A stretch of 64,000 nt of DNA from contig NC_057863.1 in assembly GCF_019393635.1 (NCBI RefSeq), positions 624,390,291 to 624,454,290 of the forward strand, read 5' to 3'. Position numbers and translations under genes: made by a program. Of this stretch, positions 20,958-31,132 are shown in pieces (position 1 is the first letter of the stretch; every line of letters begins with the position of its first letter). The stretch comes from Dromiciops gliroides (Eukaryota; Chordata; Mammalia; Microbiotheria; Microbiotheriidae). The notes below the pieces were generated by a model. It saw only the letters and a list, made by a program, of their open reading frames with translations. It was not told where the DNA came from and made no database searches.

Positions 20958-21719
20958 GTCCCTCGGATGAGCGGGGAGGGGTAGCCAGGCGGTCCCGGTC
21001 CCTCCCGGGACCCCCAAGGTTTCCCCTTCAGTCAAGCGAGGCCCTGTCTGTGCCCAGGCTTCGCCATGGGCTAGTCAGGCAAGGTTTTTCCCTTGCAAAG
21101 ATGCTGCTGCTAACACCCTTACCTCCTGTTTCGGCTTCCCATCGGAAGCAGGACTCCTGTACCAGGGTCATTTGGTGGGGGTGGCTCGCACTGCACCGTC
21201 CTCAAGCTCACCCCTCCCCCAATGGCCTAAGAGCAGCTGCCAAGCCTAGCTTGGGACTAGAAGCAGCAGGGATCCAAGGGATTGTGGTGCTGAGGGATGA
21301 CTGCCTCCACCCAACGAGGGGATTTCACATCCTCCTTTGTAGGTGCTTCTCATTCCCTGAGCCATGGTTTCTTCCCCTATTCATCGGGTGGGTTGGATTA
21401 GAAGGCCTTTGGGGTCCCTTCCAGCCCTAGGAAACTGGGAGCCTCTACTGCTCCAGTCCATGGAATAGGACTAGTTCCTCAGGCCCCTTGCAGCTGTGGG
21501 AGTCGCTTTCCCCAACAGCCAGGCCTTCTTGGACGGGGTGGATACAGGGTTAGGGGTCCTAATGTCACCTTCCTGGCAGGCGTCCTTCCACAGGTTGGCT
21601 CAGGGCCTTTGGGGAGGGGATGGAAGTGGGGAGCGGGGGAGGGTCCCTCTTCCTGGGGCAGTGGTGGCGGCAAGAACGGTGACTGTATTTGGATCTCTGC
21701 ACCGCAGCTTCCTGTTCTC

Positions 21720-21725
21720 AATAAA
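21720..21725 (+). terminator. CASZ1: Poly(A) signal AATAAA, proximal (short isoform)
   Basis: A canonical AATAAA lies 763 bp past the intronic stop, in CTCAATAAAACTAATAAATTGG, in repeat-free sequence. It is the first good signal after the stop and fits an intronic polyadenylation site; cleavage would fall at about 21,735-21,750. Confidence 0.7.
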
Positions 21726-22900
21726 ACTAATAAATTGGAAGTAAACACACACCACCTGCGTTAAAGCTGTCCTCCCTCTCTGAGAGCCCCCTGGGAGTGG
21801 GGTCTGGAGCAAGGAACAAGGGTAGCTCCCCTTCCCTTCAACCCCAAGGTAGTTTCCAAAATGTCCTTCAGTCTTGGATGGAATTCTCACCCACTCATCT
21901 GTCTTTCCAGAAGCCAGTAGCACCCTGGGAAGAGTGCTGTGCTTGGAAACATAGGACCTGAGTTCAAATCTTGCCTTTCCCACTTATTACCAATCTGGGC
22001 CTCAGTTTCTCCATACATAAAATGAAGGGGTTCCAGGTGACCTCTGAGGTCCTTCCTAGTTCTATGATCTGTGATCTATGAGAAAGCCTCAGCTTTAATC
22101 TGTCAAAAGAGAAAGCTGGGACCTCCCTAGATTTCACCAGTTAGTTAAGTTATTCACACCCCATCCCTGACCCCAGACCTCACCTTTTTATGGGACACAG
22201 CTACTTGGGGAGTGTCTAGGATGACAAGATGGTACTAGAAGAAGGTGGGGGAGGATAAGTACAAGGTCCCCACCAACCCAACAGAGCACATTGGGTGGCA
22301 GGGTTGCACTGGGGTGGGGATACATGGGGTGGTGGGACCATCCTCAGTGGGCAGACATCAACAATGAACCTTTGCGGGGATCTGGAAGCCCAAGAAACAC
22401 CTCCTAGGTCCACCTGTGCCCAGGGAGCTCCCTGGAGGGGCCCTGCCCATCCAGCTGTACCCAGCCAGTCAGATGTAGGGCAGTGCCCACACAGTGCCAG
22501 CTAGGTCCTCAGTGGCATCCCGCCAAGGATTGACAGGGCCTAGCCCTGCTTTTCTTACCCAGGAACTGATGGCAGTCATCCTTATCTCTAAACCCAAGGT
22601 GTGGTGCGTGGAGGCTCTGTGTCCCAGCATGCAACGCTCTGGGCAACCCTCCGTGTGTTCAGCGGGCCATGCTCTGTGCCATATTCGAATCACGATAGAG
22701 CCGGGCATGCCAGGGCGTGGAGTTGGCACCTCCCTGGGAGACACGTGGGAGGCTGTGGGGGGCAGCCCCAGCTGTGTCTGTGGGATGTAGACATCTACCC
22801 CTCTCCTTCTGCTTGGGGAGCCAGCCTCGGGAGCCCCAAAGAGCCTGGGGGTGGAGCCCCAAGGACGGCAGTGACCCTGTGGGTTGTCACTCTGTTCCAG

Positions 22901-23099
22901 CGACCCCTGCCTCGCGAATGACTGCAAATACGCCAACAAGTTCCACTTCCACTGTCTCTTCGGAAACTGCAAGTACGTCTGTAAGACCTCCGGCAAGGCC
23001 GAGTCCCACTGCCTGGACCACATCAACCCTAGCAACAACCTGGTGAATGTGCGAGACCAGTTTGCTTACTATTCACTGCAGTGTCTCTGTCCAAACCAG
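22901..23099 (+). CDS. CASZ1: CASZ1 coding exon: finger 6 and start of finger 7
   Basis: Acceptor CTCTGTTCCAG, donor GTAAGA; 199 nt, phase 2 in, phase 0 out. It encodes [16 protein letters not shown] and [18 protein letters not shown], a complete finger 6, then [21 protein letters not shown], whose Cys pair opens finger 7. First exon specific to the long isoform. Confidence 0.97.
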
Positions 23100-23359
23100 G
23101 TAAGACCACCGGCCACTGACCCAGGGGAGTGGGCTGAGGGATTCCCTGGGGCGGGGCTGTGGCTGATGTCAGGGCCAGGTATGGGGAAGTCAAGTGAGGA
23201 GTGGTAAGAAATTAAAGAAACAATTCAAGCCAGGCCAATATGCATTTATTGAGTGCCTGCTGTATACAGGACCCTCTATGACAGTCTAGATACTGAGAAT
23301 GCAACGACAAGAAAAAAAGAATCAGTTCCTGCCCTCAAGAAGCTGATCTAAGAACATCT

Positions 23360-23712
23360 TGTTTCTTTAATATTTGGATAACTGTGTTTTCATATATTTT
23401 CTTTCTTTCTTTCTTTCTTTCTTTTTTTTTTTTAGTGAGGCAATTGGGGTTAAGTGACTTGCCCAACCAAGGTCACACAGCTAGTAAGTGTTAAGTGTCT
23501 GGGGCCGGATTTGAACTCAGGTCCTCCTGACTCCAGGGCCGGTGCTCTATCTACTGCGCCACCTAGCTGCCCCCCTCATATATTTTCTTTATGGTCCTAT
23601 GTATTTCATTTTATGCATTTAAATATACAATTCTGGGAAGGGGCCCATGGGCTTCACCAGATTGCCAAAGAGGGGTCCAAGACCCCAGAAGAGGTTAATA
23701 ACTCCTGGTGAA
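23360..23712. mobile_element. DNA transposon relic (hAT-like) carrying a SINE
   Basis: The outer element shares TTTTATGCATTTAAA, TTCTGGGAAGGGGCCCATGGGCTTCACCAGATTGCCAAAG and a GGTTAATAACTCC end with the relics at about 29,590-29,777, 41,000-41,118 and 45,573-45,795. A SINE lies inside it at about 23,411-23,576. Confidence 0.6.
23411..23576 (-). mobile_element. tRNA-derived SINE, reverse, nested
   Basis: Complete reverse copy starting in a CTTT/T tail. The duplication CATATATTTTCTTT occurs before (about 23,391-23,404) and after (about 23,577-23,590) the element. Confidence 0.93.
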
Positions 23713-24828
23713 GACATACAAGTAAATACAAGATAATTTGAGGAGAGAATGAGCATTCACAAGTCAGGGAGGGAAGGGGAGGGGAAGGGGGACAAGCAGC
23801 AAGGGCTTCCTGTAAGAAGTGGCCCCAAGCTGGGATCTGGAGGAAGCCAAGGCAGAGATGGGGTGGGGGGCGAGGAGGGCAAGCAGACCTATCTTTGCTG
23901 GCCATCAGCGGCCAATGGATCGTCTTCCCACAGGAAGATGGCAGAGGATCCCTTCCTTGCACTGTCCAAAATGGGGGTCTTAGATCCCACATGTAGAAGA
24001 TGTTAGATGGGAAGAGATATCAGTGGCCCCCCAGCCAACCCCTCCCCGCCTTCACTAAAGTGCAATAGGCTTTGACTCAGGGCTGCTGTGGACCTTCTCG
24101 TTCAAGTCCCCCATTTGACAGATGAGAAAACCAAGCCCTAGAGAAGGAGATACAATTTGACCAGGTAGCAAAGTCAGAATTCCAGATTTGGGGTACCCTA
24201 ACCCCAAAGCCCCACAGGCCACAATGCCTCTCCATCTATCCGTTGCCTTCCAACACTGATGATGGCCTCTTTACCTCATTCACTCATCCTGGACCATGTT
24301 AAGAATCAAAAATTGAGAAGATGGGAAGAACTTTCAACAAGGTTCTCATCTTTTTGGCTGAAGCAAAAACATGCAGAAAAAATGGGAAGGCACTGTGGGA
24401 GGGTCATTAATCAGTTAGTCAACCAACATTTATAAGCAAGCATGTACTACGTATACATGCCAGGCCCACTGTGCGCAGCTCTGGAAATAGACAGATGTAA
24501 CAATCCATGTCAAAGTGCTTACATTCCAGCATGGGCCACAGAAGGATTTCTGGGGTAGAATTCTGACTCTGACATTTATGACCTGTGTGACCTTAGGCTA
24601 ATCCCTGAACCTCTCTGGACCTCAGCAGCCTCATCTTTAAATGAGGGGGTTGGATTAGACGGACTCAGGTCCATGTCTCTTGGGTCACCAGAGGCAGTGT
24701 GGCCTCATGGGAAGGGCCCACTGGACCTGCTGAGTCAGGAAGGCCTGGGTACACATCCCACCCCTGACACCAAACAAATCGCCTCATAGCTCTGAGCCCC
24801 CTGCCTCTTTCTCTCTGCTCCCCTACAG

Positions 24829-25000
24829 CACTGTGAGTTCCGGATGCGAGGCCACTACCATTGCCTCCGGCCCGGCTGCTACTTCGTGACGAACATCACA
24901 ACCAAGCTGCCCTGGCATATAAAGAAGCACGAGAAGGCAGAACGCCGGGCAGCCAACGGGTTCAAGTATTTCACCAAGCGCGAGGAATGCGGGAGGCTAG
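24829..25000 (+). CDS. CASZ1: CASZ1 coding exon: finger 7 and start of finger 8
   Basis: Acceptor CTCCCCTACAG, donor GTAACT; 172 nt, phase 0 in, phase 1 out (Gly split G/GC). It encodes [12 protein letters not shown] and [18 protein letters not shown], then [20 protein letters not shown], whose Cys belongs to finger 8. Confidence 0.97.
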
Positions 25001-25235
25001 GTAACTCATGGGCCCACCAAGGACATCGTCCAGCCCCTTGGGGTGACTCTCGAGCCTTAGAGCCTGGGCCTCCTTGGATTGAGCCCCTGTCTTGACTAAG
25101 TCCCATCAACGTGAGACTCCCGAGGTTCACTCAGTTTTCATCCACTTTGGGTTTTTTGTTTGTTCTTTCTCCCTGAGTAACTCTATTTTTAGCACCCATT
25201 TTTATTTTTTGTGGGGTTTTTTCGTTGTGGTTTTT

Positions 25236-25378
25236 TGGTTTTTAGAGGGCAATGAGGGTTAAGTGACTTGCCCAGGGCCAAACACCTAGTAAGTGTCAAG
25301 TGTCTGAGGCCAGATTTGAACTCAGGTCCTCCTGAATCCAGGGCTGGTGCTCTATCTACTGTGCCACCTAGCTGCCCC
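25236..25378 (-). mobile_element. tRNA-derived SINE, reverse
   Basis: Complete reverse copy; flanked by TAGCACCCATTTTTA (about 25,189) and TAGCACCTATTTTTA (about 25,380), a target-site duplication with one mismatch. Confidence 0.93.
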
Positions 25379-25685
25379 CTAGCACCTATTTTTAAAAACT
25401 GAATTCCAAATTCTCTCCCCACCCGTTGAGAAGGCAAGCAATGTGTCCCCATTATACAAGTTTCATCCAATTTGAATTTGAGATTCACTTAGGGATGCCA
25501 TTGAAAGGCAGTGGGCCGGCAGGGACTCAGCAGAGCCCCCGGGGGTCTTGGGTCAGAACTGGGCATCCACACTCCCCAGGAGGCCTGCTCCAGGCTCGGT
25601 TGGCGGCTGCTTGGTCATTCTGTCTCTGCCGATCTGGGAAGAGAAGCTAGCTGCTGGCCAAAATAAAGGCCAAAAATATGCTCCA

Positions 25686-25835
25686 GGGGCAACTAGGTGG
25701 CGCAGTGGATAGAGCACCGGCCCTGGAGTCAGGAGGACCTGAGTTCAAATCCGGCCTCAGACACTTGACACTTACTAGCGGTGTGACCCTGGGCAAGTCA
25801 CTTAACCCCCATTGCCTTCACAAAAAACCCCAAAA
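25686..25835 (+). mobile_element. tRNA-derived SINE
   Basis: Full length; flanked by AAAAATATGCTCCAG (25,672-25,686) and AAAAATATGTTCCAG (about 25,841-25,855). Confidence 0.94.
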
Positions 25836-26439
25836 AACCAAAAATATGTTCCAGCAGGTGCCTGTGGATTCATCCCTGCTTCCTGAAGCTTGGGGCTCAG
25901 GAAGGGGAGCCTTCTGGACCTTGGGGTCCCCTAATTGATAGTATTTGGAGTTCTGCTCTTGAGTTTCAGTTTCCTCATTTGTAAAGAGAGGAGGCCAAGG
26001 CCTCTCGAGTGTCTTCTAAGTCATAAAGATCATAATCCTCGGATCTAACAGACTCCTCCCCCATTTTACAGAGAGGGGAAACTGAGGCCGAGAGAGGAAA
26101 AGTGACTTGCCTTTGGGCCCACAGGATCAGGAGCAGGGCCAGAGTTTGAAAGCCCCTATTTTTTTTGTCCCTGCCAGTGTGTCGATGCTGGGGGTTGTCG
26201 AAGGAACCTCCCGAGAGAGCCTTTGCCTCTCTAGGGGATGGTGAAGGATGGTAGTCATTAGGGAATGATGCTGAAGAGAGTACAGACGGGGACAGGAAGC
26301 AGCCAGATCCCCAAATTGTATGTGGGTGAATGGGGCATGGCTGGAGGGAGCCCGCAGGTCTACCCAGGAAGGCACTGTGGAAGCCCCAGGGAGAGAGCCT
26401 TGGTGGACAGGGCAGGGCCCAGGAAGCTTCTCCCGTTCC

Positions 26440-26595
26440 TTTTTTTTTTTTTTTTTTTGGTGAGGCAATTAGGGTTAAGTGACTTGCCCAGGGTCACACA
26501 GCTAGTAAGTGTTAAGTGTCTGAGGTCGGATTTGAACTCAGGTCCTCCTGAATCCAGGGCCAGTGCTCTATCCACTGTGCCACCTAGCTGCCCCT
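26440..26595 (-). mobile_element. tRNA-derived SINE, reverse
   Basis: Full length with an 18-20 nt T-run; the duplication CTCCCGTTCCTT is present on both sides (26,430-26,441 and about 26,596-26,607). Confidence 0.94.
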
Positions 26596-26814
26596 CTCCC
26601 GTTCCTTCTTGTCATAGTGAAGGTTGTCCTGGGGGCCAGGGCCTCCCAATTAGTGGTCCTGACTTAAGGGGAGCTCCCCCCCGCCCTTCCTGGCTGCATT
26701 AGGCAGAAGGAGAGAGCAAGGCTCAGAAAGCCAACTTTTGGAAAAGGAAGAGCGCGGTCCTCCCCCCACCCCCACCATCAACCGCCACCATCACCACTTC
26801 TGAAGACTTCCTGC

Positions 26815-27260
26815 TGGGGATGTGGCTGGTAACCACGGCAACAGATGTCAACACTCAGTGGCCAGCAGGCCCCATACCTGGGCTCGGTTTACAAGTGTCA
26901 GGATTTCCCGATTATTTACTCAACTTTGGGTGTTGCAGGTGGTAGCCGGGGCCAAACAAAGCCCCTCAAAGGATACCCGACACCCAGCCTGCCCCGCTGC
27001 CGTGGCAACAGGCAAGCCTTCACCTGCCCTCCACCGCCACTGTTCCCACCCTGCCTTCTCTCTGTTTGTTCTGAATTCCAAAGAACGGCACAAGCGGATG
27101 GGGAAGGAGGGAGGGGCGAGCAGCCGTCTAAACAAACAGAGTCTGGCGGAGAGACAGGCTCCCTCCCAGGGAAGTCTGGGAGCAGGTGGCGGGGGTGGGG
27201 GAGAGCCGTCACTGTCAGCGGCCTCTGGTCCCTGGCCCTCTGTGACTGATTGTGTCGGGA
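26815..27260. promoter_or_regulatory. Candidate regulatory block with two RFX X-box-like sites
   Basis: Repeat-free. GTAACCACGGCAAC at 26,829-26,842 fits the X-box consensus GTNRCCNNRGYAAC at every position, and GCTGCCGTGGCAAC at 26,996-27,009 fits with one mismatch. AT-rich TTTACAAGTGTCAGGATTTC and ATTATTTACTCAACTTT lie between. Motif sequences are observed; binding and function are inference. Confidence 0.4.
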
Positions 27261-27620
27261 CTGCAGATGACAATGGACTTTGTTAGGCCAGAGATCATAG
27301 ACTTAAGAGGTCAAACGAGAGGCCAGGCCTGCGTTTTAGAGATGAACAGGCTCAGGGAGTTGAAAGGTGAAGCCCACATCTCTTCTCCCCAGTCCAGTGT
27401 CCTTTCAATTGTGCCCCACTGGGCCTGTGAGGAACACTTCTCCCGCTTCCCTGGTGAGGTCTGAGGGTGGGTGTGGGTGACGCCCCTGCAGTGACCTCTT
27501 CCCAGGTCCCAGAGGTGGGGCAGAGCCAGAGGCCCGGCCTAAAGCCTCCTGCCACCTCGGCAGGCTCTGGGCTCCTTGGCCAAGGCTCACAGCCCTCTGG
27601 TGGGTGGTGTGTGTCCGCAG

Positions 27621-27769
27621 GCTGCAAGTACAACCAGGTCAATAGCCATTTCCACTGCATCCGAGAAGGCTGCCAGTTTTCCTTCTTGCTCAAACACCAG
27701 ATGACGTCCCATGCCCGGAAGCACATGCGGAGGATGCTGGGGAAGAACTTTGACAGAGTTCCCACTCAG
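27621..27769 (+). CDS. CASZ1: CASZ1 coding exon: end of finger 8
   Basis: Acceptor GTGTGTCCGCAG, donor GTGAGA; 149 nt, phase 1 in, phase 0 out. It encodes [30 protein letters not shown] (finger 8) and [15 protein letters not shown]. The open frame also runs 150 nt upstream of the acceptor, but that part shows no CASZ1 similarity and is intron. Confidence 0.97.
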
Positions 27770-27901
27770 GTGAGAGAAGGCAGGCGAGCCCCCAGTCACC
27801 TCCTCCCCTCCCCCCCCCCGCTGGGGTTGGGGGCCATGCTTCATGCCGACCGACCGGACTGGCCCCCCCTTGGGAGCCAACGTCCTCCCTCTCCTTTCCA
27901 G

Positions 27902-27994
27902 GTGATGGGACACCCCTCCAGGAACGAAAGCCTCTCCCGTGTCGGCAGCATGACCCCCAGCCCAGCCTCATCAGAGATCCCCGCTTCATTTCAG
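27902..27994 (+). CDS. CASZ1: Possible 31-codon extension of the next CASZ1 exon (alternative acceptor)
   Basis: A second strong acceptor, CTCTCCTTTCCAG, lies at 27,900-27,901, only 131 nt after the previous exon's end. From it 93 nt run in frame into the exon that starts at 27,995, giving [20 protein letters not shown] and then a Ser/Pro/Ala-rich end. The previous exon ends on a whole codon, so either acceptor preserves the frame. I remember the human protein without this segment. It could be an alternative inclusion or chance. Confidence 0.4.
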
Positions 27995-28136
27995 GGACCT
28001 CAGAACCTGATGGACACAGAGACGGACGAGTACATGGATTACACCGGCTGCAGCCCCGGGGCTGTCTCCTCCGAGTCCTCCAATGTGGATAGAAGTTGTT
28101 CCAGCACCCCCGTGGGCAATGAGAGCACCTCCGCAG
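27995..28136 (+). CDS. CASZ1: CASZ1 coding exon: acidic/Ser-rich linker before the last finger cluster
   Basis: Acceptor CGCTTCATTTCAG, donor GTAAAT; 142 nt, phase 0 in, phase 1 out. It encodes [20 protein letters not shown], then [20 protein letters not shown] and TSA. This segment is well conserved in CASZ1 and lies between fingers 8 and 9. Confidence 0.93.
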
Positions 28137-29100
28137 GTAAATGGATGCTGGGGACGAGGCTCCCGGAGAGCCAGCCTCCGAGGGCCCAAGGCCTGCAGTC
28201 CGTGCCCGGCTCTCCCAGCAGAGGCCCCGCACGTGGGTCCTCCTGTGATCACCGGCTGCTCTGGCCTGTTCTCCCCACCCACATGTCCGCCCCTGTCCCA
28301 CCCCACTCCTGAAACAAAGATGGTTCTCATTGCTTTAAAGGTTGCAGGATCGGAAGGGATCTTGGTGGGGACAAAGGGGGATAGTCTCATCCAGTCCCTT
28401 AATCTTACAGCTGGGGAAACTGAGGCCCAGAGAGACTAGTGACTTGCCCAAGGTGGCAGATTCAGGATTTGAACACAGATCTTCTCATTCCAAATCCTGG
28501 GGTCAAAAAATCAGGAAGGAGACGGAGAATGAGGCAGCCAGTTCATCCCCATTGAAGAGACAGACAGGTTATGATGTGTAAGCATGGTCATCAGTGGCCC
28601 CGCAGTCCAACCCATAGACAAGAGGAATGCCCTCTAAAACACACCCACCTGGTAGTCATCTTACTGGCTCCCCCGAGACTGCCCCAGGAGGGGACCTGCC
28701 GCCTCCCCCTTTCCACTGTTGAACAGCACCAATTTTTTAGGAAGTTGTTTCTGACTTGGAGCCTCGCCAGGCCTCCATGAGACTTCTACTTTGGTCCCTA
28801 AAACTCTGTGGCCACCCTCTTCCTCCACATCTGCCAGACCCTCTGAACATGGGAGTTTCGTTTTCCCATTTCTATACTGGGCCTTCTCTTGACCACAGAG
28901 GACACGGAGCATAACATGAGAGTCGAATCCTTCCCCCAGGTGGGGCAGGGGGCTGGTGGGGAGACCAGGAGCTACCGTGGGGCCCTGGGAGCAGCCTTCT
29001 AGCCTTGGTCCACGTGGAGGAACAGGAAAGCTGAGGGGGTGACTCTAAACCAGAGCTTCTTCCTAGCTCTCAGTGAGAAAAAGGGGAAACGTTTCTCTCT

Positions 29101-29110
29101 CACTCACTCA

Positions 29111-29178
<68 letters not shown>
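29101..29178 (+). repeat. (CA)n microsatellite, long
   Basis: Short CACT units then about 32 uninterrupted CA units. Confidence 0.97.
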
Positions 29179-29180
<2 letters not shown>

Positions 29181-29589
29181 CTCCACCTTCCATGACTCTC
29201 CCTGGACAGAAGGAGGTCAAAGCTGCCCCTTTTTAGGGATGGGGCCTCATCCACAAGTTCATAGACCTAGAGCTGGAAGGCTAGAGCTTGGAAGCCACTG
29301 AACCCACAGATGTCATGTGAATTGTCCAAGGTCATACAGCCTTAGTCCTAAAGGACTAAATTTTCTAGAGGAAGAAACTGAGATGAAGAAGCTAAGTAAA
29401 TCAACTTCATAGATTGTAGAGATCACCTGGGCCAAACCCCTCACTTTACAAATAAGGAAAACTGAGGCAAAAGGGGCGGGAGGGGGGAAGAAGCAACTTG
29501 CCCATGGGGATTCGGGGTCTCCACATCCAGTGTCCAGCCCACTGCTCCACACTGCTACCTTCTTACTTCTTGTCTTTGTCCAGGGGGGG

Positions 29590-29777
29590 TCTTCCTCTAT
29601 GGGCTCTGGGGATAGATTTCAGAGGGATCCATGAACTTGGATGGGGAAGAAAACTTGACAGATTTATTTTAGTAGTGTTGGTTTTCCTTGTGATGCTTTG
29701 TATTTTATGCATTTTAAAACATTCTTCTGAGAAGGGGTCTGTGACATTACAAAGAAAAAAAAAAGGTTAAGAACTCC
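29590..29777. mobile_element. DNA transposon relic (hAT-like)
   Basis: Shares GGATCCATGAACTTGGATGGG, TTTTATGCATTTTAAAACATTCTTCTGAGAAGGGG and the GGTTAAGAACTCC terminus with the other relics of this family in the window. Only about 190 bp long, so non-autonomous. Confidence 0.6.
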
Positions 29778-30001
29778 TACCTTGGGAAGTAGGAGTGACA
29801 AGGAGCTGGTGCCCCGCCTGCTGCAGAGTGTTGAGGTCCAGGCCAGAGGGCCCCAGGTCTGTTTCCATATCTAACTGCCCCCTGAGGGAGCAGATCGAAG
29901 GGGACCTGAGCTAGGCCCACTGGCCCTGGGTGAGGACTTGAGCCCCTTCTGCCTCTCGGAGAGGCTCTGGCCAGGCCCATCTTTCCTTTCCCCCCTTCCC
30001 C

Positions 30002-30460
30002 ATAACCTCCTCCTCTTCCTCTCTCCCCCCTCCTCCCTCTCTCTCTCCCCCCTCCCCCCTCTCTTCTCCCTCCTCCCCCTCCTCCACTTTCTCCTCCTCC
30101 CTCTCCTCCTCCTCCACTCTCTCCTCCTCTCTCCTCCCCCTCCTCCCTCTCTTCCTCTCTCTCCTCCTCCCTCCTCTTCCTCCCCCTCCTCTTCCTCCCT
30201 CTCCTCCTTCTCCTCCCTCTCCCATCCTCCTCCCCTCCCACCTCCTTTCACCCCCCTTCCATCTCCTCTCCACCATCACCGCTCCGTTTTTTACCTCTGA
30301 ACACATTTTTTCCATTTTCATCGTACTCGCTTCTGCCGTTGGGTTTCTCATTTGGGTTCTTTTGTTTGTTTGTGTTTGTCCGTCCTTTGTTTTTGGTTCG
30401 GTTTGGTTTTTTTTTTTCTGTTTTTTGTTTTTTTGTTTTTGTTTTCTGCTCTTCTCCGCC
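30002..30460 (+). repeat. Polypyrimidine CTC/CCT tract followed by T/GT-rich tract
   Basis: About 250 bp with almost only C and T (CTCCTC and CTCTCC units), then from about 30,340 many TTTGTTT/GTTTTT units up to a normal C/T stretch and CAG at 30,467-30,468. Confidence 0.9.
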
Positions 30461-30468
30461 CTCTCCAG

Positions 30469-30759
30469 GCTGCCTGGCTGCTGCCGCTCCTGCTGCCGCT
30501 GCCGACGAGGCCGCCGCCCCCCACGCGGCCCCCCAGCCTCCACTGCCTCCATCCTTCTCACAGGCCCTGCTCAGGTCGCCCCTCCCCTCCCTCCCATACC
30601 TCCTCTCTCCGTCTTGTCTCTCATATTCTCTGCTCAGTGCCACCCTTGGAACCAGCCGGGCCATTGTCATGCCCGCCACCAGCACGCCTGGCTTCCCGTC
30701 TGTCCTTGCCACTCCACCTCCAGTCAAAAGTGACATCCCCATAGTACAGGACGCTGCAG
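30469..30759 (+). CDS. CASZ1: Candidate CASZ1 cassette exon, Ala/Pro-rich, 97 codons
   Basis: Acceptor CGCCCTCTCCAG, donor GTAACT; 291 nt, phase 1 in and phase 1 out. Those phases match exactly the preceding exon (ends G) and the following one (starts GG), so it can be included or skipped without changing frame. It would encode GCLAAAAPAAAADEAAAPHA, a Leu/Pro/Ser stretch, TSTPGFPSVLATPPPVKSDI and PIVQDAAG; VKSD fits the SUMO consensus. All three forward frames are open here, so openness alone proves nothing; the case rests on splice sites, double phase match and composition. I cannot say whether the canonical human protein contains it. Confidence 0.6.
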
Positions 30760-31132
30760 GTAACTCTCCAGTACTTTCTTGCCGAGTGCCATCCCCCCTG
30801 CACCACCCTACCCCCCACCCCCAGCTGCCGAGGGGCTGCTCCGCCCTCCCTGGAGCTGTCACTGTCAGTCAATTCACAAACACTTATTAATGCTGGGGAT
30901 AGGGAGAAAGGCAAAGATGATCCCTGCCTTCAGGGGACTTACTTCCTGCTGGAGGAGACAACACATAAAGGGGAGGGGGGGCCGGGGGAAGCCTGCCCTT
31001 TGAGACCTTCCATTCTAAGAAAGGACAACGCATGGAAGTAAGCAGGGCCATACATGATATGTAGAGTATACGGAGAAGGTTATCGCAAGAGAGCCTCCTG
31101 CCCAAGGAGGGAATTGACCTGGTCACTGGACA

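Larger units (their letters stand above)
20954..22900 (+). other. CASZ1: CASZ1 intron / retained 3' UTR of the short isoform
   Basis: The first part (20,958 to about 21,745) is repeat-free and serves as 3' UTR if the donor is skipped. Then come a MIR-like relic (about 21,910-22,075) and single-copy GC-rich sequence up to the acceptor TCTGTTCCAG. Confidence 0.75.
23100..24828 (+). other. CASZ1: CASZ1 intron
   Basis: An L2-like piece (about 23,225-23,345), a DNA transposon relic split by a reverse SINE (about 23,360-23,712), old MIR-like relics (about 24,030-24,190 and 24,540-24,790) and an L2-like fragment (about 24,415-24,530). No exon seen. Confidence 0.75.
25001..27620 (+). other. CASZ1: CASZ1 intron with RFX-motif island
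   Basis: SINEs at 25,236-25,378 (reverse), 25,686-25,835 (forward) and 26,440-26,595 (reverse); a MIR-like relic at about 25,960-26,130; then a repeat-free block at about 26,815-27,260 with two RFX-like motifs, and an old repeat at about 27,290-27,420. Confidence 0.75.
28137..30468 (+). other. CASZ1: CASZ1 intron
   Basis: MIR-like relics (about 28,320-28,500 and 29,250-29,580), a long CA array (29,101-29,178), a DNA transposon relic (about 29,590-29,777) and a 250-bp C/T tract (about 30,002-30,260) followed by a T/G-rich tract up to the acceptor of the next exon candidate. Confidence 0.75.

Noticed and set aside
27467..27620. Open sequence directly upstream of the finger 8 exon, in frame
   Set aside because: It precedes a good acceptor (GTCCGCAG) and has no CASZ1 similarity; the upstream exon's phase 1 end demands the join at 27,621.
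29777..30561. Arg/Glu/Gly-rich minus-strand frames of 126-216 codons
   Set aside because: Translation of the polypyrimidine tract; no protein family resemblance.
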